Below, piece after piece: positions 1-8,190 of a DNA stretch of 22,594 nucleotides. Every line of letters starts with the position of its first letter. Position 1 is the stretch's first letter. The stretch is from positions 13,173 through 35,766 of the forward strand of contig NWUY0300014128.1 of NCBI GenBank assembly GCA_004151065.3. Direction: 5' to 3'. The notes beneath the pieces were generated by a model. That model was not told the DNA's origin, made no database searches, and saw only the letters and a program-made list of their open reading frames with translations. The translations under genes and the position numbers were made by a program. The stretch comes from Larix sibirica (lineage: Eukaryota > Streptophyta > Pinopsida > Pinales > Pinaceae).

Positions 1-204
1 TTGGGTACACATTACATAGTTTATTCTCTTTTGGTTACGGATTACATCATTCATTTCCCTTAGTTACCTCCCTAGGTACCCCAAATTATTTCCCCCTAGG
101 TATATAACAAATTTTATCTTAGGAAAGAGAAAGGGCACACTCCATCAATTGCAAGAGCTAACTTGATACTACAAGGTTAATATTTGAATTTTCTTGGCCA
201 CTTT

Positions 205-583
205 TCCTCTAATAATGTGTTTCATTGCTTTGGATTCGGTTGGAATTTGCATGAATCTATCATTATTGATATTATTTGCATGTCGATCCATCAATTGTGC
301 AAGTGACTTGCAACGGAACAATCATTGAACTCTAAGTATACGTGGCATGTGTCTTAAAAACTTATTTGGAACCATAGGACTTTGTGCATCTCTATGATAT
401 CTCTTCTCTTTGCATGAAGTATGTTCTTCATTTTTTTTGTATTCATTTGTATATAAAATGCAATCATTCTTACATGCATGAATTTGCTTATATTCAATCC
501 CCAGATGGACTAGAAATTGGTGTGCTTCTCTACAAGTTGATGGCAAGACATTATCTTCAGGAAATATTCTATCTTTTAGTGCC
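205..583 (-). pseudogene. CACTA (En/Spm) TNP2-type transposase fragment
   Basis: Read on the minus strand from 583 down, the frame gives LPSTCREAHQFLVHLGIEYK, then IHACKNDCILY, PNKFLRHMPRI and LFRCKSLAQLMDRHANN. These follow the order of the N-terminal half of plant CACTA TNP2 transposases: a conserved Y-x-x-I-H/D-A-C-x-N-D-C-x-L-Y block, a P-x-K-x-L-R block before P-R-L, then a block ending in H-A/K-x-N/R and a T/A-x-S-K-A-F-K-H-I-like stretch (here TESKAMKHII). The frame probably starts after a splice acceptor (gttacag, minus strand, ending at 584). An in-frame TGA at 324-322 replaces the conserved residues before LFRCK, and recognisable similarity fades below about 205. The usual Cys-rich block between the two halves is degenerate. 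Family assignment is from remembered motif order, not a search. No terminal CACTA repeats were seen, so this is an internal relic. Confidence 0.72.
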
Positions 584-966
584 CTGTAACATTGTCAGAT
601 ATTAAATTAATTAAATGTTTGAATCATTATAAAAATGTTTTATGTTTCATTTAATGGTAGTGTTTATATAATGTATATCAATTTAAGATCCACTCAAATA
701 AATAACAATGAAGTTAATAGATATATACTAATTAATTAGTTATAGCGATTCACAACGCAACTCTAGAAATATGATTCAATTCACCATAGTAGGGTAATGA
801 AGCTCTTGTCTGACCAACCAAATAATGACTTGATTTATAGTAATATTAATGTGCATGAAAGTTTTTATGTTCTATTTGCACCCATTTTCAACACAATTGT
901 CTTCATTGCTTGCTTGATTGAGTTATTAAGGTTAATATAATCAATATTATGTTGGTGACAATTTCT
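584..966. other. AT-rich stretch, possibly intronic to the CACTA relic
   Basis: No coding signal was recognised on either strand. On the minus strand the segment lies between the coding-like block ending at 967 and the acceptor-like sequence ending at 584, so it could be a decayed intron or linker of the transposon. That reading is an inference from position only. Confidence 0.3.
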
Positions 967-1287
967 CTATATATCATCATTACTATCAACCATGGGATAA
1001 CCGCCCTCATCATTTTTTCTATACCCCAAAAAACATGTGATCATTCCATTCAATCCTTCTTCATGCACTTCATTTTCACCATCATCTTCAGTATGAAGGC
1101 TAGGTGGCATGTCATCAATGTATGCTAATTTCATCAATTATTCAAATTTCTCACATGGTAGTGTTCTCTTCAATGATGCTCTTTTATCCTTATTATGGTT
1201 TAAAGGATAGTTTGGATCATTCCATACAAATATTAAGATACCATTTGTATCTTGAGTATTAGTAGGTGTATCATTAGCATCATCAAC
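967..1287 (-). pseudogene. Minus-strand coding-like block, family not recognised
   Basis: A minus-strand frame of 107 codons runs from just after an acceptor-like sequence (gtgctag, ending at 1288) to a TAG at 969-967. One in-frame TAA interrupts it after LPCEKFE. The peptide reads like real protein: NGILIFVWNDPNYPLN, then a basic stretch KDKRASLKRTLPCEKFE, then IDDMPPSL followed by an acidic run (EDDGENEVHEE). It lies upstream of and colinear with the CACTA transposase fragment on the same strand, so it may belong to the same dead element, but it matches no TNP2 block I know. The first two thirds recur in the direct repeat at 1392-1739, where the acidic run is changed. Function unknown. Confidence 0.4.
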
Positions 1288-1346
1288 CTAGCACAGAATG
1301 TAGTCATTGTAACCATTTCAAGGATAATAATCAATTAACATACAAA

Positions 1347-1378
<32 letters not shown>

Positions 1379-1390
1379 ATAAGTTGAATT
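1042..1390. repeat. Direct duplication, copy 1 (about 349 bp)
   Basis: The sequence from attccattcaatccttctt to a TC/TA microsatellite recurs at 1392-1739 with an offset of about 349 bp (for example cacatggtag at 1152 and 1501). The copies differ by several substitutions and small indels, mostly in the acidic-codon stretch near 1090 versus 1430 and in microsatellite length. Copy 1 stops exactly at the n at 1391. Confidence 0.9.
1347..1379. repeat. (TC)n(TA)n compound microsatellite
   Basis: An uninterrupted CT run passes directly into a TA run. It is the 3' edge of the first duplication copy. Confidence 0.95.
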
Positions 1391-1391
1391 N
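1391..1391. other. Single ambiguous base at a duplication junction
   Basis: A lone n separates the two copies of the roughly 349-bp direct duplication. The same arrangement is seen at 7075 and 14519. It is probably a one-base gap placeholder or an unresolved contig join. Confidence 0.85.
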
Positions 1392-1695
1392 ATTTCATTC
1401 AATCCTTCTTCATGCACTGCATTTTCACTGTCATCATCATCATCAAGGCTAGGTGGCATGTCATCAATGTATGCTAATCTCATCAATTATTCAAATTTCT
1501 CACATGGTAGTGTTCTCTTCAATGATGCTCTTTTATCCTTATTATGGTTTAAAGGATAGTTTGGATCATTCCATACAAATATTAAGATACCATTTGTATC
1601 TTGAGTATTAGTAGGTGTATCATTAGCATCATCAACCTAGCACAGAATGTAGTCATTGTAACCATTTCAAGGATAATAATCAATTACTTTACAAA

Positions 1696-1727
<32 letters not shown>

Positions 1728-1739
1728 ATAAGTGGAATT
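1392..1739. repeat. Direct duplication, copy 2
   Basis: This is the second copy of 1042-1390. It carries the same minus-strand coding-like sequence (NGILIFVWNDPNYPLN) and ends in the same TC/TA microsatellite. It then continues into the LINE without a break, whereas copy 1 ends at the n. Confidence 0.9.
1696..1729. repeat. (TC)n(TA)n compound microsatellite at the LINE 5' boundary
   Basis: This is the second-copy counterpart of 1347-1379, with a longer CT run and a shorter TA run. LINE-derived coding sequence becomes recognisable only a few bases downstream. Confidence 0.95.
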
Positions 1740-2597
1740 TGATGCTAGAAGGGAACCATATAATGTTCAACAAGTATGGGTAATACTTCATGGCTTACCA
1801 TTGATTTTCTGGCAAAACCAGATCTTAGTTCAGCAATTGGAGGAAAACTGGGTCGTTTTATTTCACTAGAAGATAACTGGGACTCTAAAGTTGATCGTAG
1901 ATGTGCCCGTATTCTGGTAGAATTGGACCTTCAGGATGGAATCTATGAGGAATTGAAAATTGAGATGTTCGGTAGTATCTGGAACCAGCGGTTGGACTAC
2001 TGGAAAATTCCTTTCAGATGCTATGGGTGCAAGCAGGTAGGTCATTTAGATCGGGATTTTCCTTCTCTTGTATATCCGCTCTTCAAGAAGAAATTTTGGG
2101 TGAAGAAGGTAGTGCAGGCTAGTATTATCAGTCCAAGTATGGGTCATGAATCCTCAAAATCCGGAACAGTGGAGATCGGCATAATCCTCTCAGAAAATGT
2201 TGCTCTTCCGAAAAAAAAGACTAAAGATACTTCAGGATGTTCAGATTCCTCTCCCGGTATGAATGACATCTCATTTCCCTTTTTCCCTCATTTTATTCCT
2301 GATGTCAATATTTTTGATGCGTCAGTATCTCCGGCTCCTCTTTGTTCCATCCCTTCTCCTTTGCACACATCATCCCCTTTGTCTTACCCTAAGAAAGGGA
2401 ATTCCCCCACCTCACCTCCTTTCTCTACTAAATTCCTTCCTCGAAAAGTTTACAACACCTGGTCCAGAATTGCCTCTTTAGAAAAAAATGGCTTTTTAGC
2501 AAAAAATGTTGAAGTGATAACGAGAGGTCTGGAAATGGATCCAACACCCAAAATCTCTCTTGGAAGGAAGTTGTTCCTGACAAAGGAAAAAAACTAA
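1740..2597 (+). pseudogene. LINE ORF1 (gag-like, DUF4283 plus zinc knuckle), truncated
   Basis: ORF1 of plant LINEs encodes a nucleic-acid-binding protein that packages the element RNA. Here the frame from about 1740 gives EPYNVQQVWVILHGLPLIFW, the DUF4283 core. It shifts frame at about 1826 into IGGKLGRFISLEDNW and RRCARILVELDL, and stays open to a stop at 2597. In the longer frame (counted from 1776) the zinc knuckle is C82-x2-C85-x4-H90-x4-F95, so the last Cys of the CCHC motif is replaced by Phe (codon TTT at 2058). A Pro/Ser-rich tail follows (roughly residues 165-235), as is usual for these proteins. The N-terminal part is missing. The ATG at 1776 is incidental, not the original start. 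Confidence 0.85.
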
Positions 2598-2680
2598 GCT
2601 GCACAGGAGATTAAGGCAGGCAAACAGTCCACTATAACTAGGGCCCTTAGAGTAGGTAGTTCCCAGCTCAAGGTTCCTTA

Positions 2681-3420
2681 ATGTGTCTTCTCTCCTTCAA
2701 TTGTAGGGGGTTAGGGCCCCCCCCAAACAAAATTCCCTCAAACGGTTGATAAAAACCCTGAATCCAACCGTAATCTTTCTTTATAAAACTATGATAGAAG
2801 GCTCTAAAGCTATAGAATTACTTGGACATTGGCTCAAAGATTGGTCCTTTATCTCTCAGGACGCAAAGGAACAATGAGGAGGTTTACTAACAGGTTGGAG
2901 CCCTACGCTGGAAAAATTGGCTTCTGATAGTTTTGATTCAGTAAAATCGAGTTTGACAGACTCTACAACTGGTCTCTCCTTTACCTTTTTGAATGTTTAT
3001 GGTCCTTTTATAAGTCAAAGACCCTTTTGGGAAAATTTGGCCTCCCTGGGAACCTTGGAGGACCAACATGTAATTTTAGGGGGTGATCTAAATCTTACGG
3101 TCTCAATCAGAGAAATCTGGGGAACCTTGCAAGACTAGATTCCCTAAGTAACTTTTTTATCTCACTGTTTGAAGTTAATAATCTTACTGACATCACTCCC
3201 CGCAAATTAGTACCAACTTGGAGAAATAGAAGAAGCAGTGACAAAGACATCTCAAAGAGATTATATAGGTTCCTTATGTCAGACCATATCATTGAAAACC
3301 ACCTTTCTATATCTTCCTGGGTTGAGAACGGGGGACTCTCAGATCATCGTCCCATCCTCCTAGAACTACTTCAGGAAAACAAGCTGAAAGCTCCTTTCTG
3401 TTTCAACCCTTTATGGCTTA
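2681..3420 (+). pseudogene. LINE ORF2, APE-type endonuclease domain
   Basis: This domain nicks target DNA to prime reverse transcription. ORF2 can be placed at the ATG at 2681, which reads MCLLSFNCRGLG, matching the family's opening S-x-N-x-R-G-L-G with its catalytic Asn. A run of eight C at 2717-2724 puts the following sequence out of frame. The next frame carries FLNVYGPF and VILGGDLNLT (the Asp codon lies near 3085), with a TGA at about 2876. A second frameshift near 3118 leads to TPRKLVPTWRNR, RLYRFLMSD and GGLSDHRPI (SDH at 3339-3347). The usual R-L/I-D-R-F signature has Tyr in place of Asp. The active-site SDH and GDLN blocks survive, but the gene is broken. Confidence 0.88.
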
Positions 3421-3833
3421 AAGAAGAAAGTTACTTACAGCTGATTAAGGAACTTTGGGAACCAGTAATTCCCTCTTCACATGACTCCTGCATGAAGAAA
3501 ATAAGGGACAACCTAGCCAAAGCCAAGGAGGCATCTAGGACTTGGTCCCTTAATTTTAACAAGAAACAACAAGATCGTTTAAAAGAAGTGGAAGAGGAAA
3601 TCTCTGCTCTTTACAAAAAAAATCTTCCAGGTGTTTTCTCCTTTGAGGAGATGGAGAAACTAAAGATACTGGAACGAACAAGAGAGGAACTTCTAGCAAA
3701 AGAGGAGTCAATTTGTAGATTAAAAAGCCAGGCAGTTTGGATAGTAGAAGGCGACAATAATACTAATTTCTTTCACAAATTTTCCTCCTATCGACGAAAT
3801 CTAAACAGTATAAGTGAAATCCAAAATGAATAA
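3421..3833 (+). pseudogene. LINE ORF2, linker between endonuclease and RT
   Basis: Open without interruption in the frame of the 3276-3833 segment. It contains FNPLWLKEESYLQLIKE, a charged, helix-prone stretch from about 3555 to 3715 rich in Glu, Lys and Leu that could form a coiled coil, and then AVWIVEGDNNTNFFHKFSS. The last block is the conserved W-x-x-x-G-D-x-N-T-x-F-F-H motif that precedes the reverse transcriptase in plant LINEs. A TAA at 3831 ends the frame and is one of the inactivating stops. Confidence 0.85.
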
Positions 3834-5000
3834 GGAGTATCTGTATCTAGTTTTCAGGACAAAGTAGCAGCAGGTGTCTCCTTCTTCAGTTCGCTTTTCA
3901 AATAAAAGGAGGGGTGTCAAATACAAGAAATGTTAAAAGTCCTCAATCTTTTTCCCAGACTTATATCGGAGGAATTGATGACCTCCTTAATGAATGAAAT
4001 CTCATAGGAAGAATTAAAAGCTATGCTATCATCTTTCCAGAAAGGTAATAGTCTAGGTCCTGATGGGCTCACAGTGTAATTATTCCTAGGTTTTTATGAT
4101 CTGTTGAAATCAGATTTATTATTGGAAGTTCAAGAATCACAAAAATCTAGGAAAGTCTTAGGAGCTATGAACTCTACTTTTATAGCCCTCATTCTGAAAA
4201 AACAGAAGCCTCAATCTTTTGATGACTTTCATCAAATTTCTTGCTGTAACTTGATTTATAAACTTATAGCAAAAGTTATTGCTCTTTGTCTGAAGCCTAT
4301 AATGAGCGAAATCATCTCAGAAGAACATTTTGATTTCCTATATAATCGCCAAATCCACGATGTTGTTTCCCTAGCTCAGGAAATGATTCATTCTATCAGT
4401 GAAAAAAAAGAAAGAGATTTCGCCCTAAAATTGGATCTCTCAAAGGCATATGATAGAGTTAATTGGACCTTTCTTAGACTTCTACTTCTCCAAGTTGGCT
4501 TCTTGGTGGATCTGGTGAATTGGATAATGGGCTGTGTAAACTTAGGTTCTTTTGCAATTCTTATCAATGATTCTCCTTCTTCCTTTTTCCGAGCATCTAG
4601 AGGTGTGAGACAAGGGTGCCTGTTATCCCCCTTTCTCTTCCTATTTATTGCGGAAGCCCTTAGTAAACTAATGTAGCAGGCCAAGATCTCGAGTTCATTT
4701 TAAGGGATTCAAGTATCAAATACGTCCTCTCTATCTCACCTGCTTCTCGTGGATGATGTTTTACTCTTTAGCAAAGGAACTGAGGATAATTTAAGTGCTC
4801 TAGCCAATATGCTCTCTTTATATTAGTAGGCTATGGGTATGGAAATCAATATTGAAAAATCAAATCTGGTGGTTCATGAATTTGCTGATGAACTTAGGCA
4901 TAGAGTTGCTTCCCTCATATAAGTCCCCATATCCTTATTTCAGGATGGTTTCAAATATCTAGGATTCTTTTTAAAGCCTAATGCTTACTCATTCAAAGAC
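3834..5000 (+). pseudogene. LINE ORF2, reverse transcriptase domain
   Basis: The polymerase that copies element RNA at the nicked target. Blocks in order: KGNSLGPDGLTV near 4043 (usual K-A/S-P-G-P-D-G), TFIALILKKQKPQSFDDFHQ, motif A LKLDLSKAYDRV (Asp codon at 4434), motif B RASRGVRQGCLLSPFLF (from about 4590), motif C LLVDDVLLFS (Asp-Asp at 4752-4757, in the motif A frame), then FKYLGFFLK. The catalytic Asp residues of motifs A and C are intact, with LVDD in place of the usual F/Y-A/V-D-D. Stops interrupt the frame at about 3900, 4006, 4077, 4674 and 4701, as a TAG/TAG pair near 4822, and near 4921, so no functional enzyme can be made. Confidence 0.92.
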
Positions 5001-5500
5001 TGGGTATGACTAGTCAAGAAAGTGGAAGCTTGAATCTCCTGTTGGGAAAACAGGTTCTTGTCAAGAGGAGGGAGGTTAACTCTTTTAAAAGCGGTTCTTC
5101 AGAGCATCCCTATTTATTGGGAAGCAGTTGCTTACATTCCCAAAGGAATTCTAGTCAATATCAGGAAGAAGTGCCTATCCTTTCTTTGGACATCAAGCAA
5201 CAAAAAAGAAGGTATTCCCCTAGCTAAATGGACCACTGTTGCAAATTTAAAAGATCTTGGGGGATGGGGGGTCAAGAATCCTCTCACTTTCTATCAAGCA
5301 CTAAAAGCCAAATCTCTTTGGAGATTAGCTCAACACTCTTCATCTTTATGGGGAAAAACTCTTATTTCCAAATACTGTACAAATGCCTCTATCGTGGACT
5401 GGTTCAAAAGCAGAAACAAATCATTTAAGGGAGGCTCAGTTGGGTGGAAATCTCTGTATTATCCTTCCCTCTTATTGGGAATTGGATTGCTTGGAGAATA
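5001..5500 (+). pseudogene. LINE ORF2, post-RT (thumb/connection) region
   Basis: After a TGA at about 5006 and a frameshift near 5055, the frame reads LSRGGRLTLLKAVLQSIPIY, then FLWTSSNKKEGIPLAKW, LGGWGVKNPLTFYQALKAKS and LWGKTLISKY. This is the characteristic region of plant LINE ORF2 between the RT and the zinc motif. The frame is lost again near 5455, where the sequence continues in another frame as GNWIAWRIGNAIQVRIGSYP. The region is not catalytic in known elements. Confidence 0.85.
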
Positions 5501-6245
5501 GGCAACGCAATACAGGTCCGTATAGGATCATACCCTTGGGTTGGTGCAGGAGACGGATATCATATTTTCGTAGGACTAGTATAGAAGCTGAAGAGATCCA
5601 ATATTCATGTGTTAGCGGATGCAAAAGACTCCCATTCTGAAAGATGGATCATGATGGATGAGATAGGCCTGAGCAGCAAAGAAGCCATAGAATGGTTTAA
5701 TTTTTTAAATCTTCTCAAACTGAATTTTGTTGCTCTGCTTGAAGACTTTGAATATAAACCTGTTTGGACCATGAATAGCTTAAATGGAGATTACACAGCC
5801 AAACTCGGCTACGAAGCATATAACAAAAACCTGTTCAGTGGAGAAAATAAATGGTGGTGGTTTGTGGTTTGGAAAACGGGGGGCACATTGAAAGAAAATA
5901 TTTTTTTGTGGCTAGTCCTAAGTGACAAGATTCTTACATGGGATAATTTGATTAAACGAGGCTGGAAAGGTCCCAACCGCTTCTCTCTATGTCTCGAACC
6001 GCTTCTCTCTATGTCTCGCTTCCATTGAAACTTCATCCCACTTATTCTCATCATGTGTTTATGCAGAAACTGTATGGAAGGATGCCACTAAGAATCTCCT
6101 GGATGCTAGTGTCCCTATGGACCCGATTCTGGAAATCCATTGTCGCAACTGGTGGAATAACCCTTTGGTATGTAATTTCAATGCTTTCCCTTCCTTTTTC
6201 CTTTATGGCATCTGGTGGGCTAGGAACTCTACCATTTTCTTGAAA
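5501..6245 (+). pseudogene. LINE ORF2, zf-RVT zinc-binding region with 22-bp internal duplication
   Basis: The frame gives NGDYTAKLGYEAYN, then NIFLWLVLSDKILTWDNL, KRGWKGPNRFSLC, the signature of the zf-RVT domain found downstream of RT in plant LINEs. At 5975-6018 a 22-bp unit (aaccgcttctctctatgtct plus cg) is present twice in tandem, which shifts the frame by one. With one unit removed conceptually, the downstream frame supplies the rest of the zinc motif, ETSSHLFSSCVYAETVWKDA, giving C-x8-H-x4-C spacing after the Cys of RFSLC. The linker that follows, up to ARNSTIFLETRI, is typical of the family. Confidence 0.85.
5975..6018 (+). repeat. 22-bp tandem duplication inside the LINE
   Basis: Two exact 22-bp units, 5975-5996 and 5997-6018, each beginning aaccgcttctctc. 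It is probably a slippage or repair duplication after insertion of the element, since it breaks the coding frame. Confidence 0.95.
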
Positions 6246-6792
6246 CTAGAATCCCTGTTGAAGTTACATTGACCCGAATTGTGCAGTGGGATAAAGAACA
6301 CAAACAAGAAGAGACTCTGAAAAATCAGAGAGTTTTGATCCATCCTACCATAGATAACATTTTTCCTTGGGCTTATTTCGATGGGGCCAGTCAAATTTCT
6401 CCACAATTAGGAGGCTCAGGAGGAGTTATTTATCTAAATGATCACAATAAATTAAACATCCTCTATGGCACAGGGCATAGTACTAATAATAAAGATGAAT
6501 TAACAATGCTATGGGAAGTACTCCTTACTACTCTAAGGCATCAAATAAAAATCTCAGAGTATTTGGAGACTCAAAAATGGTTATTGAATGGGCAAACCAC
6601 AAGCTTCAGATTAGAGCTCCCCATCTGCAGTCACTGTTAACTCAAATTCAGAGCCTAATTTCCTGCTTTAGCAATATCACATTCAAACATGTGTACAGAG
6701 AACTCAATGCTGAAGCTAGTCTACTCTCAAAAAAATATTTGCTAATGCCACTGGGAGAAATTAGAGTGGATGTTCAGCCTCATCACTCATAA
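6246..6792 (+). pseudogene. LINE ORF2, C-terminal RNase H domain
   Basis: RNase H removes RNA from the RNA:DNA hybrid. Recognisable blocks: WAYFDGASQ (first catalytic Asp codon at 6380), GGSGGVIYLND, GTGHSTNNKDELTMLWEVLL (catalytic Glu at 6496), then after a frameshift between about 6540 and 6560 NLRVFGDSKMVIEWAN (second Asp at 6568) and FKHVYRELNAEASLLSK. In the last block the family has N-x-x-A-D, but here Ser replaces the fourth catalytic Asp. The frame ends in TAA at 6790-6792, which is probably close to the original end of ORF2. An RNase H here matches the plant type of LINE. Confidence 0.9.
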
Positions 6793-7074
6793 TTTGAAGT
6801 CATTTTTTAGGATTAAGGATTTTTTTTTTTTTTGAGACGCATGTCTTTGTCCTGAGGCCATTTCTTGTTTTTCGACTCTATGTAATAGTCTGTTGCAGTT
6901 GAAACTTGTCAGGAAATTGAAAAGGACATAACAGTATTTTTGGATTTTTTTATCCGAAATGGACAGAATTTTGTAAGATGATATAATCTCTCTGAATATA
7001 AATGAATAGCACGTCATGGGCAGTTTATGATCACTCTTTATTTAGAGTGATGGATATTTTCCATTTGGAAGATA
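6793..7074 (+). other. LINE 3' untranslated region, probable
   Basis: About 280 bases follow the RNase H stop with no coding potential. They include a T14 run at 6820-6833 and an 8-bp inverted repeat (7030-7037 / 7044-7051, atcactct with a 6-base loop) near the end. A stem-loop near the 3' end can be the recognition element for LINE RT in some clades, but that role here is only a guess. No poly(A) tail is visible. Confidence 0.5.
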
Positions 7075-7075
7075 N
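7075..7075. other. Single ambiguous base at the 5' edge of the 7.4-kb block
   Basis: A lone n sits between the LINE 3' flank and the TA/GATA microsatellite that opens copy 1 of the large duplication. Compare 1391 and 14519. Confidence 0.85.
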
Positions 7076-7086
7076 TATATATATAT

Positions 7087-7117
<31 letters not shown>

Positions 7118-7152
7118 TATATATATATATACATACATATATATATATATAT
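7076..7152. repeat. (TA)n(GATA)n(TA)n(CATA)n compound microsatellite
   Basis: TA repeats, about seven GATA units, more TA, then CATA and TA. The same locus in copy 2 (14520-14568) is shorter and has a different TA/CATA arrangement. Confidence 0.95.
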
Positions 7153-8190
7153 AAAAACAAGCTACAGTCATTTCTTATTCTTTTTTTTTCTTCCCTTAAG
7201 AACATCTCTCTAAGGAGACCTTCTTGTTCTCTCCTCTTTTGTACGGGAGTGTGTTTTATAAAGGGGTAGTTAATCAATAATTCATCCCCAATAGTAAGGT
7301 TTGTAATAACTTAACCATTATCAATATATCAACATGTCTTTCCATATCTCCATTTTATTATTTATAACCCCAACAAATTGAAATTTTTTTCTTATAGTAG
7401 GATCATTTCCCTTACTACTATTTATAAATCCTACAATACTTTTATGTGTGTATGCACAACCATCTATATTCATAATCTATTCAATATATTGTCTCTTTCC
7501 AATTGCCAAGGATGTGTATATATATTTGAATTTAGAACATGTACTAACATACTATGTTTATATTCCACTAACATCCTCCATTCACCACTAGAATATGATC
7601 GATAATAATTTGCATTAATATCCCACTGGTTTGTGTGATCCCACATGGACATTTTCGAAAATCAAAAGTCCCAAATTTTCTCCATGCATATTGGAGGGTT
7701 GTATCATGTAGCTATATCTCTATAACTAAAATACCACATATACAACATGTAGTTGTTGATCACCAAACCAAGCACAATATAATTGACAATCAAATGTTTC
7801 TTTGTAAATTGATCTAAACTTCAGGGAAAATTCATCATCTCCATGTTATTCATTCTCATAGGGTTTGTACTCCACCTTTCTCTTATCCTTAAGAAATTTA
7901 TGCATCTTTAAACTTGTTATTCTTCTCTTACTCATTTTAATCACTTCTTATATGTATCAGTTGATAAATGCTCACTACCCTCTAGGATGCAAGTAGGTGC
8001 TCTAAGAAACTTTAAACCACGACTTATCTCTTGTAAGTATTTATTATGAAAAATATTAATTATTCACAAAAATATTGAAAATGTGAATAAATTATTTATG
8101 CATATGTATTACATCAAATGTGAAGATCCCTTAACGCAATTTCTATTGGATTAGAATCAATGGTAGGAGGCCTAATACCCACTTGAAGGT
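7153..8190. other. G-poor, AT-rich spacer without recognised gene
   Basis: The plus strand has few G, so any coding bias would lie on the minus strand. Near 8112-8180 the minus strand encodes RPPTIDSNPIEIALRDLHI before a stop, which looks like old coding sequence of unknown family, next to the exon-like repeat that follows. The other short frames here have no recognisable motif. Confidence 0.35.

Larger units (their letters stand above)
1735..7074 (+). mobile_element. Decayed, 5'-truncated plant L1-like LINE
   Basis: Plus-strand remnants occur in the expected order for a plant LINE: ORF1 with a DUF4283-like core and zinc knuckle, APE-type endonuclease, reverse transcriptase, zf-RVT zinc motif and RNase H, then an untranslated 3' region. 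The first part of ORF1 is missing and recognisable sequence starts at about 1740, directly after a TC/TA microsatellite, so the copy is 5'-truncated. At least five frameshifts and more than ten in-frame stops make it non-autonomous. No clear 3' poly(A) tail or target-site duplication was found; the 3' limit is set by the microsatellite and n at 7075 and may be artificial. The exact clade was not determined. Confidence 0.92.

Noticed and set aside
384-605. 73-codon plus-strand frame
   Set aside because: It lies opposite the CACTA transposase fragment, and the minus-strand reading has recognisable conserved blocks.
4388-4684. 98-codon minus-strand frame opposite the reverse transcriptase
   Set aside because: It is the antisense shadow of the RT domain, whose plus-strand motifs A and B are unmistakable.
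6820-6860. T-run followed by gagac, resembling the reversed end of a primate-type Alu
   Set aside because: The context is a plant LINE 3' region, the similarity is only a few bases after a homopolymer, and nothing else of a SINE (box A/B) is present.
7038-7277. Minus-strand open frame of 79 codons rich in Ile/Tyr/Ser (and its 62-codon counterpart at 14505-14693)
   Set aside because: It is mostly translation of the GATA/TA microsatellite and crosses an n.
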